64,000 nucleotides of DNA from Clostridia bacterium. Its GTDB lineage: Bacteria; Bacillota; Clostridia; TANB77; CAG-508. Below, piece after piece: positions 51,434 to 60,474 of the stretch; positions within the stretch are counted from its first letter, which is position 1, and every line of letters starts with the position of its first letter. Made by a program: the position numbers and the translations under genes. The stretch is from the NCBI GenBank assembly GCA_017512025.1, contig JAFWHH010000008.1:322606-386605 (forward strand), in the 5' to 3' direction. The notes beneath the pieces were generated by a model. That model worked only from the letters and a program-made list of their open reading frames with translations. It made no database searches and was not told the origin of the DNA.

Positions 51434-51930
51434 TTCCGTTCGACCCAAGGCGCTATCTGGTTCAGCAACATCGTAAGACGAATTGCCTCCTTCTTCGCTG
51501 ACTGGTATCTGCTTTCGTACTGCTGTATCTTTCTGCCAAGAATCATTGATTTGACAGTTTGATAGTAGCACTCATTCATGACACCACCCGGGGATTCATC
51601 ATCCTCACCAGCATAGGACTGCTCGAACATGGCAAGAACGGTAAGCACCCACCTAATATTGAAGATTCCCTCCGCAATATAGGGGTCACCACTGATAGCC
51701 TCGATATTGTGACATGTCTTCAGCATCATCTGGTTTTTATTACCAAGACGATCCTCGACGCTGTATCCGATTCCGATAATGTAACTTATGGAATCGATTC
51801 CCCACTGCATACGTGTTTCAGGAGTAATCCCGAACTCATCTGCAGGAAGATCAGCAAATGTCCCCATACCAAGTTCATCGATGATGAACAACCTCAGTGC
51901 TTCCATTCTCTGAATAAACCGTGCATTCAT
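51409..51930 (-). CDS. hypothetical protein, paralogue C of three tandem higher-GC genes
   Basis: The product has 173 residues. The family signature is EFGITPETRMQWGIDSISYIIGIG and EAISGDPYIAEGIFNIRWVLTVL. It lacks the acidic linker and has a shorter C-terminal coiled region (YESRYQSAKKEAIRLTMLLNQI). It is the most divergent of the three. The ATG follows GGAGGTATGAGAT. Upstream lies a promoter of the same type. Function unknown. Confidence 0.8.
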   Translation of the reverse strand: MNARFIQRMEALRLFIIDELGMGTFADLPADEFGITPETRMQWGIDSISYIIGIGYSVEDRLGNKNQMMLKTCHNIEAISGDPYIAEGIFNIRWVLTVLAMFEQSYAGEDDESPGGVMNECYYQTVKSMILGRKIQQYESRYQSAKKEAIRLTMLLNQIAPWVERNWRSVGNH

Positions 51931-51975
51931 ATCTCATACCTCCTCCAGTAATTATAGTTTGTGATGAATGCATTT

Positions 51976-52032
51976 GAAGCTCTCGGCTTCATGGTCATAT
52001 TATATTTTACACCATTTTATGTAAAATTTCAA
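51976..52032 (-). promoter_or_regulatory. promoter and 5' hairpin of gene 51409
   Basis: TTGAAA (52027-52032), 17-bp spacer TTTTACATAAAATGGTG, TAAAAT (52004-52009). Hairpin GAAGC-CGAGA-GCTTC (51976-51990). Confidence 0.8.
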
Positions 52033-52178
52033 CCAATCTTCCCTTTTCTTTCCAATTATGATATAGTACGAAGTACATTTTCTTATTTATTTAATATATT
52101 ATATAAATACCAAAAATTACTCGTTTATTTTTTTATTTTTACATTGTATAATATATTAAAAGACATCTGGAGGCGCCT

Positions 52179-52802
52179 ATGAAATTTGAAAAACTTAATG
52201 AAAATAAAATAAGAATAGTATTAAATACTCAAGATTTAGTAGATAAAAATATAGATTTTAATTCTTTTATGTCTAACTCTATTGAGACTCAAGGGTTATT
52301 CCTTGATATGTTAGAAGAAGCTGAAGAAAAAGTTGGATTTATTACAAGAGATTATAAGATTAAAATAGAAGCATTAGCTATGGATAGTGGTGACTTTGTT
52401 ATTATCGTTACCAGATTTAATGAAGAGCAAAAATGTCCTACTGCTAGACCAAGAAGAGTTACCGCTAAAAGAAAATCAACCATGCCAAGCTCTGACTATT
52501 TGATTTATTCATTTAATTCATTTGACGATGTATGTAACTTTTCAAGTTATCTTGCTGATTTTGATGGATGTATGAGTATCGCTAAATCAGCTATACTTTA
52601 TGATTATAATTCTAAATATTATCTATCATTTTCTAAGATAAATACTGAACATCCACGTATAAAGAATTTTTATGCACTTGTTACAGAATTTGGTACTTAT
52701 ATAAATAATCCAGATTTATTCATCCATAAACTAACAGAGCGTGGAAAAATTGTTATAAAAAATAATGCAATTAAAACATGTGCTACATATTTTTCAAAAT
52801 AA
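52179..52802 (+). CDS. mecA: adaptor protein MecA
   Basis: The product has 207 residues, similar to Bacillus MecA. It starts MKFEKLNENKIRIVLNTQDL, has the N-terminal target-binding domain, a linker (QKCPTARPRRVTAKRKS), and the ClpC-binding C-terminal domain (SDYLIYSFNSFDDVCNFSSYL). It delivers substrates to ClpCP. The ATG follows CTGGAGG. It ends at a clear terminator. Confidence 0.93.
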   Translation: MKFEKLNENKIRIVLNTQDLVDKNIDFNSFMSNSIETQGLFLDMLEEAEEKVGFITRDYKIKIEALAMDSGDFVIIVTRFNEEQKCPTARPRRVTAKRKSTMPSSDYLIYSFNSFDDVCNFSSYLADFDGCMSIAKSAILYDYNSKYYLSFSKINTEHPRIKNFYALVTEFGTYINNPDLFIHKLTERGKIVIKNNAIKTCATYFSK

Positions 52803-52805
52803 TTC

Positions 52806-52838
52806 AAAAAGAACAATTGCTTTGCAATTGTTCTTTTC
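52806..52838 (+). terminator. terminator of mecA
   Basis: AAAAGAACAATTGC / GCAATTGTTCTTTT stem with loop TTT. Confidence 0.9.
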
Positions 52839-52853
52839 TATCTTTTATTTATT

Positions 52854-53828
52854 TTATCTACCTTGGAATAAATATTTTTGTGGGTTTTGAGCAACACCAT
52901 TTATTCTTATTTCAAAGTGACAATGTGGTCCAGTTGAGATACCTGTTGATCCCATCGCTGCTATTGGCTCTCCTTGCTCTATATATTGTCCTTCTGTTAC
53001 ATAGAAGCTACTGTTATGTCCATAGTATGTTTGGATACCATTTCCATGAGAGATAATAACTAAGTTACCGTATCCTCCACTATAATGTGCACATGTAACT
53101 GTTCCAGATGCAGCTGCTCTTATGGTTGTTCCCCATGAGTTTGCTATATCTAAACCTTTGTGATTATCTCTAGCACGTATACCAAATCTAGAAGTAATAA
53201 TTCCATTTACTGGCTCTATCATGTCTATTCCTAAACTATCAACATATTGTGATGTAAGTGTTCCTCCTGATGTTTGAATAACCTTTTTCTTTTCATATAA
53301 ACCTTCAACACATTCATCTATAGCAGTAAATGTTTCTAATTTGGTATCATATCTTTCTGCTATCTTTATTTTATCAATATTCTTACTATCTTTTTCTTTT
53401 AATTGATTAACAACTTCTTCAGCGTCTGAGTATTTTGCTAAATAATATTTATCATTATCATCTAGCTGTACAGCAAAGTATTTGTAATATGTTATACCTG
53501 CTGAAGCAATTGCATTATATATTTCGTCGTCTGTTGTCTCTATATTTCTTTTTAAGAAAGTTAAACTATATACTGGCATTGCATCCATATCTACATATGC
53601 AATACTAGAGCTTGTTGAATTACCAGTCGCTATGTATGTATTAATTCTTTCTTGCATTTTTGATTTGCTACTACAGTACCCTAAAAACTCACCATTATAT
53701 GTAACAATATAAGCTGGTTTATAAAAAGCACCTAAAATAGCAATAATAAGTAGAACTGCAATACTTCCCCATATAAAAGCTCTAAGAGAATGCCTAATAT
53801 TGACAACTGCTTTTTTTACCGTTCTAAT
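52854..53828 (-). CDS. membrane-anchored M23 peptidase (SpoIIQ/lysostaphin-type)
   Basis: From the ATG at 53657 alone the protein would lack its membrane anchor. The same frame is open to 53828 and there encodes a TM helix (AFIWGSIAVLLIIAILGAFY) followed by YNGEFLGYCSSKSKMQE, which clearly continues the domain. The likely start is ATT at 53828, two bases after the upstream stop and seven after GGTG. The C-terminal M23 domain has HKGLDIANSWGT and HCHFEI zinc ligands. It probably cleaves peptidoglycan cross-links. Start uncertain. Confidence 0.85.
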   Translation of the reverse strand: MRTVKKAVVNIRHSLRAFIWGSIAVLLIIAILGAFYKPAYIVTYNGEFLGYCSSKSKMQERINTYIATGNSTSSSIAYVDMDAMPVYSLTFLKRNIETTDDEIYNAIASAGITYYKYFAVQLDDNDKYYLAKYSDAEEVVNQLKEKDSKNIDKIKIAERYDTKLETFTAIDECVEGLYEKKKVIQTSGGTLTSQYVDSLGIDMIEPVNGIITSRFGIRARDNHKGLDIANSWGTTIRAAASGTVTCAHYSGGYGNLVIISHGNGIQTYYGHNSSFYVTEGQYIEQGEPIAAMGSTGISTGPHCHFEIRINGVAQNPQKYLFQGR

Positions 53829-53830
53829 TG

Positions 53831-54304
53831 TTATTCACCTCTTCTTTTTAAATCATCGTATACAATCTTATTCATGTAACTTGAATATTCGTCTATGTTA
53901 TCTCTTACTTTTGTAGCACTGATTGGAACGTATTCTCTCTTAAAGTCTACCGTTCTATTTTCTACATTTAAATCTCTGGCTACAAATTTACCATATTCTT
54001 CACTAGAATAAAAGTGTGTACCTTTAACATCCCCAATTACCTTTTTCAAATAATCTGTTTGAATCTTTACGCTCTCCTCATCCATTCCATATTGACTTGG
54101 TGGATTCTTAGCGATTATTACATTCACATTTGGATATAATTTCTTAATCCAGTCTGCTCTTTGCTCTGCTGGAATATCAATTACATCTGTTTCGTATACT
54201 ACGACGTATACTTCATCCATTTCTTTGATTGCGGTTTCAATTAGATATTGGTGACCCTTGTGTAGAGGTGCAAATTTTCCAATTGTAAATCCAATTTTAC
54301 TCAC
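53831..54304 (-). CDS. NadR/NMN-adenylyltransferase-like nucleotidyltransferase
   Basis: The product has 157 residues from GTG 54304, which follows AAAGGAT. GKFAPLHKGHQYLI holds the HxGH motif and ISATKVRDN the ISxTxxR motif of cytidylyl-like transferases. It resembles the NMN-adenylyltransferase domain of NadR, without the kinase domain. It should join an adenylyl group to nicotinamide mononucleotide. Its stop overlaps the ribosome binding site of the M23 gene. Confidence 0.87.
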   Translation of the reverse strand: MSKIGFTIGKFAPLHKGHQYLIETAIKEMDEVYVVVYETDVIDIPAEQRADWIKKLYPNVNVIIAKNPPSQYGMDEESVKIQTDYLKKVIGDVKGTHFYSSEEYGKFVARDLNVENRTVDFKREYVPISATKVRDNIDEYSSYMNKIVYDDLKRRGE

Positions 54305-54337
54305 ATCAAATCATCCTTTCAAAACTTGCTCTATTAT

Positions 54338-54377
54338 ATCAAAAAAAAAGGATTCTTTCAAGAATCCCTTTTTTTAT
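54338..54377 (-). terminator. terminator of ddl
   Basis: AAAAAAAGGGATTCTT / AAGAATCCTTTTTTTT-type stem with loop GAA and long T run. Confidence 0.92.
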
Positions 54378-54391
54378 GACATTTTATTCTA

Positions 54392-55603
54392 TTATTTTCC
54401 CAATTTACCTTTTGTTCCACCGAATCCATTTTCATATCCAGCTAAGATATTGCTATCAAATGAGAATGTCATATTCTTTTCTTCTCTTTGTCTCTTTAAT
54501 GCTAAGTTTATAAGCTTATCTAATAAATCAACATATTTTAAGTTTGTAGCTTTCCATAAGTGGAATGATAATGATCCCGGTATTGTGTTTATTTCATTTA
54601 CGAATACTTCGTTAGAATCTTGGTCTATTATATAGTCAATTCTAACTACTCCAGAGCATCCTAATACTTTAAATGTTTTCTTACTTAATTCTTGTATTTT
54701 TGCTCTTGTCTCTGCTGGTATATCAGCTGGTAATTTTAGAACACCGGCGTTCATTGATCTTTCATTCTCGCCTTTTGTTCCCCCCATCTTCTTTCCACCA
54801 GAAATATATTTATCGTTGAAGCTTAAGATTTCATCTGTCTTTATTGGCTCTTCACATTCAGAAGCTTCACACTCTTCGTAATCACCAACTACTGAACAGT
54901 TAACTTCTTTTAAGTTCATAACCGCTCTTTCAACTAATACTTTCTTAGCATATCCAAATGCATCAGCAACAGCTTCTTCTAGAGCTCTTCTGTCTTTAGC
55001 TATTTTAATACCAACGCTTGATCCTAAGTTAACTGGTTTAACAATAACTGGATATGGAATGTTCTCTTCAACAACTTTTGTAATGTTTTCTGGATTTTCA
55101 TTATATTGATCCATTGTAAAACATTTACAATCTAGAACTGGAATATCATTTTCTTTTAATAAACATTTGAATATATATTTATCCATACCTACTGCTGATG
55201 AAACAACATCACATCCAACATATGGTAAGTTAAACATTTTTAAGAATCCTTGTAATGTACCATCTTCTACGTTAGTACCATGTACTATTGGGAATGCTAC
55301 ATCTATATAATCATATACTGCATTCTCAAACATTTTCTTCTCACATTTAATAAGAGCTACTTTATCATCCTTTGGAGCTAATGTAACTTGTGTACTATTA
55401 GCAATTAGACTATTTATATCTTTATAATTTCTAATATCTCCTATTAAATCTCCAACATACATTTTATTTTGTTTTGTTATATAAATTGGAATAATATCAT
55501 ATTTTTCCTTATCCATGTTTTCTGTTGCTTGGATAGCTGTAATAATTGAAACTTCGTGTTCAACACTATTACCACCAAAAAATACACCTAATTTAATCTT
55601 CAT
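54392..55603 (-). CDS. ddl: D-alanine-D-alanine ligase
   Basis: The product has 403 residues, longer than the usual 310-370. FFGGNSVEHEVSI, VHGTNVEDGTLQG, PVNLGSSVGI and NEINTIPGSLSFHLW are the ligase motifs. It joins two D-Ala for peptidoglycan. An insertion carries CEASECEEPIK and GGKKMGGTKGENERSMNAG before LPADI, and the C-terminus ends GFGGTKGKLGK, echoing the insert. It is downstream of murF. Confidence 0.95.
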   Translation of the reverse strand: MKIKLGVFFGGNSVEHEVSIITAIQATENMDKEKYDIIPIYITKQNKMYVGDLIGDIRNYKDINSLIANSTQVTLAPKDDKVALIKCEKKMFENAVYDYIDVAFPIVHGTNVEDGTLQGFLKMFNLPYVGCDVVSSAVGMDKYIFKCLLKENDIPVLDCKCFTMDQYNENPENITKVVEENIPYPVIVKPVNLGSSVGIKIAKDRRALEEAVADAFGYAKKVLVERAVMNLKEVNCSVVGDYEECEASECEEPIKTDEILSFNDKYISGGKKMGGTKGENERSMNAGVLKLPADIPAETRAKIQELSKKTFKVLGCSGVVRIDYIIDQDSNEVFVNEINTIPGSLSFHLWKATNLKYVDLLDKLINLALKRQREEKNMTFSFDSNILAGYENGFGGTKGKLGK

Positions 55604-55634
55604 AATAAATCCTCCTAAAAATTATTTCTATATT

Positions 55635-57173
55635 TTACTTATAGTTATCTGGTAAATCATTTTCTAATAAAACTGTTATCTTATCTTGTATACCAAGTGT
55701 CATTATCTTTTGCATTGCTTCTTGTGGACTACTTACCACAAATAATTTTGATTCATCAAATCCTTTTGATCTAATACCTTCTTCAACTTTCTTAGAATGC
55801 TCTCCAACCATAAATGCATAATCACATACAGTTGTTATATACTCTCCAAATTCAAAGTTGTATTGATTCTCTTTATCTCCTAGCTCTATTAATCCTGGAG
55901 TAACAATTATCTTTGTTCCTTCAAATTCTCCTAATGTATCAATAGCAGATTTTGAACTAACTGGATTTGAATTATATGCATCATCGATTACATTGATGTT
56001 TCCTCTATTTATTAATTGTAATCTATGATCAACATTCTTTATTTCTCTAACTCTTGGTATCATGCTTTCCATTTTAACACCAAGTTTATTTGCTACAGCT
56101 ATCGCAGCCATAATATTTACTACATTGTATCTTCCAATTGCTTTTGTTGTATATTCTATTTCTTTACCATTTTCATCTTTTACTTTGAAAGAAACACCTT
56201 TTTCTGATGAATGTAAGTCATATCCGTTGAAATCTAACTCTTCATTGTTTACACCATATTTAACAACATCCATATCTAAATTTTGCTCTTTTAAATATTG
56301 GTTATCACAGTTTAAGAATACGGTTCCACCTTGCTCTTTTACACTATCTGCAAGCTCTAACTTTGTCTTTATAACATTTTCAATTGACTTAAAGCTCTCT
56401 AAATGTTGAGGTCCAATTGAAGTTACAACTCCATACTTAGGATGTACTATATCGCATATTTCCTTTATATCATTTAGTTTAGTAGCGCCCATTTCACATA
56501 CAAATATTTGATGTGTTGATTTTAGATTTTCTCTAATTGTCTTAACTACACCCATTGTTGTATTGTAGTTAAGTGGTGTTACTAATACTTCATATTTAGA
56601 TGATAATGTCTTTGCTAAAAAATTCTTAACACTTGTTTTTCCATAACTTCCAGTTACACCAATTACTGTTAAATTTGGGCAACTATTTAATATTTTTTTA
56701 GCATCATTTATATATCTTTTTCTTCCTAATGCTTCTATTGGTGAGTTAATTACATTTGCTATCATTGCTATAAATATAGCTAGAATATTGATTATTTCTA
56801 ATTTTATTAATGAGAATTTTGTTATACCACATATTAATAATATTACAAGATTAATTATTAATTCTGTTGCAAACATTCTCTTAACTCTACTTGTTAACTT
56901 AAGAGGAATTTTGCTCTTTCCTTTTGGTAAGTTATAAATTATTGATATAACTAAAATAATAGCTCCAATTATTTTTGCCCATGCCATATCTATTTGTATA
57001 AATACTATTGATGAAATTATTAATAATAATTGCATAAGTACTGTACTTTTATTCTTACTCATCCAATGCATATTTTTCTTAAAGAAGTATGAATTCAATT
57101 GAAACATATGCATATGGAATCTTAATAGTAGTAACGCATTTATTACAAATAAAACTATTAATATAATATTCAT
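55635..57173 (-). CDS. murF: MurF-like UDP-MurNAc-tripeptide ligase with N-terminal membrane domain
   Basis: The product has 512 residues. The N-terminal 150 residues have about five TM helices (MNIILIVLFVINALLLLRF... ) in place of the usual MurF N-terminal domain. GVTGSYGKTSVKNFL is the ATP loop; VIDDAYNSNPVS and LGDKENQYNFEFG fit MurF. It adds D-Ala-D-Ala to the cell wall precursor. The start ATG overlaps the TAA of the hydrolase (TAATG). Confidence 0.88.
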   Translation of the reverse strand: MNIILIVLFVINALLLLRFHMHMFQLNSYFFKKNMHWMSKNKSTVLMQLLLIISSIVFIQIDMAWAKIIGAIILVISIIYNLPKGKSKIPLKLTSRVKRMFATELIINLVILLICGITKFSLIKLEIINILAIFIAMIANVINSPIEALGRKRYINDAKKILNSCPNLTVIGVTGSYGKTSVKNFLAKTLSSKYEVLVTPLNYNTTMGVVKTIRENLKSTHQIFVCEMGATKLNDIKEICDIVHPKYGVVTSIGPQHLESFKSIENVIKTKLELADSVKEQGGTVFLNCDNQYLKEQNLDMDVVKYGVNNEELDFNGYDLHSSEKGVSFKVKDENGKEIEYTTKAIGRYNVVNIMAAIAVANKLGVKMESMIPRVREIKNVDHRLQLINRGNINVIDDAYNSNPVSSKSAIDTLGEFEGTKIIVTPGLIELGDKENQYNFEFGEYITTVCDYAFMVGEHSKKVEEGIRSKGFDESKLFVVSSPQEAMQKIMTLGIQDKITVLLENDLPDNYK

Positions 57174-57955
57174 TATTTACCTCCTGCTAAAAATGTTTTT
57201 ATAATGTTATTTATATATGCTGGTTGCTCTAAGAACACATAGTGTGAACATCCAGCTACTCTAACAAGTCCTGCGTCTGGAATCATTTTTTCCATTAGCT
57301 CTGCATCTTCAATAGGAGTTGCAGTATCATTTTCTCCCCATAATAAAAGTGTTGGTGCTTTTATGTTAGGTAAATATTCTCTCATATCTTCATTCAATAA
57401 CTTAACCATTGATTGTTTAAGTATTGGTGGTGCGTTTCTATAGTCTTCAGATCCTGCATTCTTTTGGAATTTTTCGAGTGCATTTGGAAATAATTTTTTA
57501 ACTAATTTCATACTTAAAATTCTCTTTCCTAGTTTATATTTTTTTACCTTTAATCTTATTTTTAAAGGTTTCTTATGCACAATTCCTGCACTTCCTATTA
57601 AAATAATTTTTCCAACTTTAAAATCTAAGTCAGGTCTACTCATCATTTTAATAATTAATTTTCCACCATTTGAATGACCAATTAAATCTAATTCTTTAAT
57701 GTTTTGTGATTTTATAAATTCAATTATAAAATCAATCCATTGATCAGCATCCCAAGCTTCTTCTGGTACACCAGATTTTCCATATCCTGGCATATCAAAT
57801 GCAATTACATTTGCATATTCTGAAATGCTATTCATCATACTTCTATATACATCTATTGTCGTTCCCCATCCTGGTAGAATAAGAACTGTTCTTCCTTCTC
57901 CAATACTTTCATAATTCAAATTTACATTTTTTATATTAATATTCGTAAAAATCAC
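57173..57955 (-). CDS. alpha/beta hydrolase
   Basis: The product has 260 residues. LILPGWGTT gives the oxyanion loop, GHSNGG holds the nucleophile serine, and the ending GCSHYVFLEQP holds the catalytic histidine. The Asp is in LLWGENDTATP. The longest frame starts at GTG inside AAGGGGTG; ordinary spacing would favour a later, non-standard codon, so the exact start is unclear. It is in one operon with murF and ddl. The substrate is unknown. Confidence 0.88.
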   Translation of the reverse strand: MIFTNINIKNVNLNYESIGEGRTVLILPGWGTTIDVYRSMMNSISEYANVIAFDMPGYGKSGVPEEAWDADQWIDFIIEFIKSQNIKELDLIGHSNGGKLIIKMMSRPDLDFKVGKIILIGSAGIVHKKPLKIRLKVKKYKLGKRILSMKLVKKLFPNALEKFQKNAGSEDYRNAPPILKQSMVKLLNEDMREYLPNIKAPTLLLWGENDTATPIEDAELMEKMIPDAGLVRVAGCSHYVFLEQPAYINNIIKTFLAGGK

Positions 57956-58050
57956 CCCTTACAAACCATCTAATAAATTTGTACCATTTATTTCTTTTCA
58001 TGTCAATTCACTTCGATTCACGTATAATTTATCAATCCTCGTAGAATTCA

Positions 58051-58110
58051 TTGACTATGCACCATATTTCTAGTATAATTATATGCAGAAGGTTTATTAG
58101 TATAAGGGCT
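58051..58110 (+). promoter_or_regulatory. promoter and 5' leader of the Sel1 gene
   Basis: TTGACT (58051-58056), 17-bp spacer, TATAAT (58074-58079). A GGGCTCTGCCC hairpin lies just before the GAGGAGG ribosome binding site. Confidence 0.8.
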
Positions 58111-58128
58111 CTGCCCTGAGGAGGTTAT

Positions 58129-59577
58129 ATGAATAAGAATTTTATTAGATTAAACACTAATGATAATTACTTCTCTTTTGGTAACTTTTGTAGAGTAGTT
58201 AAAGAAGTTTCTGAAAATAAATATTTTGTCCAAACAGATCTATTTGAGATAATGTTTGATACAGAAGATGTTGCTGATAGTACTGTAAACAACTATTGTA
58301 CAGGCTTCCGCCCTATCAATATAAAATATAAGAATTATTATAGAGATTTGTTTGACTCATATAAAACAAATAAAAAAGTTTTTACATCTATTATTTCTAA
58401 TATAGTAGATTTATTAAATGATGATACTTTTAGCTACTCAACTAAAACAATTCGTATGATTAATGAAGATAAAAAGCTATACCGAGTATGTGAGCGTCTT
58501 TATTCTATTTCTAAAAACGACTCAGATGTTTCTAATCTCCTTTCTTCCGAATTATTAAATTGTTTAAATAATGGGGATTTATATACATTTATTGTAAGTA
58601 CTTTAAACTATGTTATTCTTGAAAAGAAACAACCAATTTATATTGAAGAAAACATTAATAATCTTATTGAAAAAAGTATTTATGATACAAACATCTCTAT
58701 GAAAGATATTCAAGAGTTTATTCAGATACAATTAAACTCTAGCATCTGGTCTCTTAGAGCATTTAAACAATTAGCCTCTAAAGGTAACCCTTTTGCTTGC
58801 TTTGAAATGGCTTCTATGGAATACAATGGAATTATTACTGGTAAACCAAGATACGATAAAGCATACGAGTATTACATGACTGCTGCTAAATATAATCATC
58901 CAGTTGCTACTTGGGCTATTGGTTATCTTTACTACAATGGTAATGTTGGTACTAAATCTAAAAGAGATTTAATGCTTGCTGTTAAATACTTTAATAAAGC
59001 ACGTAAATTAAAATGCTCTAATGCTTTTAATAGCTTTGGTATTATCTATTTAAATGGTACTATTCCTCATATTAAAAAAAATAAACAAAAAGCAATAGAA
59101 ATGTTTGAAGAGGCTATTTCTCTAGGAAACATTTATGCTTATAACAATCTTGGAAGTATCTATGAAAAAGATAAAGACCACGAAAAAGCTATCGAATGCT
59201 ACACAATATCTGCTGAAAATGGTGACAGCTGGGCTAATAATCAACTTGGTGAATTTTATAGAAAAGGGATTTTTGTTAAGAAAGATTTAAAGAAAGCTTT
59301 TGAATACTATGATAAATCAAGCGATAGTACACAATTTACAATGTGTCCTTGGGCATACTATAATTTAGCTAAATATTTCTATAGCACTGGTTGTATTGAA
59401 ATTGGCGTTAAAAAGGATTTAAATAAAGCAGCTGAATTATTACAATACATTGAAAATAAACTGCCAGAATCCATTGTAGAGCTTATAAACGTGTATCAAG
59501 AGCTATACAAAGAAACATCAAATGATTTTTATTTAGATAAATTAAATTTTTATAAAACAAAAAATAAAAAGGCGTAA
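58129..59577 (+). CDS. Sel1-repeat (TPR-like) protein
   Basis: The product has 482 residues. The N-terminal 210 residues are unfamiliar. From about 215 come Sel1 repeats (FACFEMASMEYNGII... ATWAIGYLYYNG..., AFNSFGIIYLNG, AYNNLGSIYEKDK, SWANNQLGEFYRKG, WAYYNLAKYFYS). Such repeats mediate protein contacts. No signal peptide, so it is cytoplasmic. The ATG follows GAGGAGG. It is AT-rich and host-like. Confidence 0.82.
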   Translation: MNKNFIRLNTNDNYFSFGNFCRVVKEVSENKYFVQTDLFEIMFDTEDVADSTVNNYCTGFRPINIKYKNYYRDLFDSYKTNKKVFTSIISNIVDLLNDDTFSYSTKTIRMINEDKKLYRVCERLYSISKNDSDVSNLLSSELLNCLNNGDLYTFIVSTLNYVILEKKQPIYIEENINNLIEKSIYDTNISMKDIQEFIQIQLNSSIWSLRAFKQLASKGNPFACFEMASMEYNGIITGKPRYDKAYEYYMTAAKYNHPVATWAIGYLYYNGNVGTKSKRDLMLAVKYFNKARKLKCSNAFNSFGIIYLNGTIPHIKKNKQKAIEMFEEAISLGNIYAYNNLGSIYEKDKDHEKAIECYTISAENGDSWANNQLGEFYRKGIFVKKDLKKAFEYYDKSSDSTQFTMCPWAYYNLAKYFYSTGCIEIGVKKDLNKAAELLQYIENKLPESIVELINVYQELYKETSNDFYLDKLNFYKTKNKKA

Positions 59578-59597
59578 TAAATTACGCCTTTTTTTAT
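59563..59597 (+). terminator. terminator of the Sel1 gene
   Basis: AAAAAGGCGTAAT / ATTACGCCTTTTT stem with loop AA; the stop codon lies inside it. Confidence 0.92.
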
Positions 59598-59608
59598 TAT
59601 TTAACTTA

Positions 59609-60292
59609 TTAGTCTCTTCTTCTTGCAAATATTAATAAAAGTCTTATTACTTGCATTAAAGCTGTTGTAGCTGCTGCTACATATGTTAAAGCTGCTGCAA
59701 TTAATACTTTTCTTCCACCTTTATATTCATTTGGTCCTAATAATCCTAATTGCTTTATTTGAGCAAGTCCTCTACTTGATGCATTAAACTCAACTGGTAA
59801 TGTTACAACTTGGAATAAGAAAATTAAAAATTCACAAGCAATACCAATCATGATTAAATTAAATAAAGAAGCAAATGCACCTATCATAATTGCAAAGTAT
59901 CCTGCGTATGAAGCTATATTTGTTACTGGTACCATAGCGTGTCTTAATCTTAAGAAGAAATATCCGTTTCCATCTTGAATAGCATGACCACATTCATGTG
60001 CAGCTATTGCTACTGATGCAACTGATCTTTCTGTATAAATCTTTTCAGATAAATTAACGCTTTTGTCTTTTGGATTATAATGATCTGTTAAAGTTCCTGC
60101 TACAGAGTTAACTGTATCTCCTTGAAGACCATTGTTATCTAATATTCTTCTTGCTGTTTCAGCTCCATTTACACCATTCTCGCAGTATACTTTTGCATAC
60201 TTATTATATGTATGATTTATATACCATCTTGATAATAATGAAAGTATAACGGAAGCTCCTATTAATATCCATCCTATTACATAAGTATCCAT
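59609..60292 (-). CDS. YugP-type membrane zinc metallopeptidase
   Basis: The product has 227 residues. The zinc motif HECGH is in AAHECGHAIQDG, with the later VEFNASSRGLAQI as third-ligand region. TM helices lie at the N-terminus and in the second half. The layout matches the YugP/Zn_peptidase_2 family, found in most Firmicutes. The role is in membrane protein turnover by inference. The ATG follows AAGGAGA. Confidence 0.93.
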   Translation of the reverse strand: MDTYVIGWILIGASVILSLLSRWYINHTYNKYAKVYCENGVNGAETARRILDNNGLQGDTVNSVAGTLTDHYNPKDKSVNLSEKIYTERSVASVAIAAHECGHAIQDGNGYFFLRLRHAMVPVTNIASYAGYFAIMIGAFASLFNLIMIGIACEFLIFLFQVVTLPVEFNASSRGLAQIKQLGLLGPNEYKGGRKVLIAAALTYVAAATTALMQVIRLLLIFARRRD

Positions 60293-60426
60293 ATATCATC
60301 TCTCCTTATGCAAACATTTTAACATACTTTTATGATTAATGGGTGAATTTTTTTATTTTATTTTTCTTTTTAATTATTTATCTCTTAATTAATCTTTTAA
60401 TTATATCAATTTATTATTTATATAAA

Positions 60427-60461
60427 GCAAAAGGAGCGCGAATCTCGCGCCCCTTTGCTTA
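60427..60461 (-). terminator. terminator of the radical SAM operon
   Basis: AGGGGCGCGA-GAT-TCGCGCTCCTTTT stem, GC-rich, with TTTTGCTTT following on the minus strand. Confidence 0.85.
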
Positions 60462-60474
60462 TTTTTTTGGAATT

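Noticed and set aside
49531..52032. Integrated element at tRNA-Lys
   Set aside because: The three paralogues lie upstream of the tRNA 5' end, no integrase is seen, and no direct repeat of the tRNA 3' end was found nearby.
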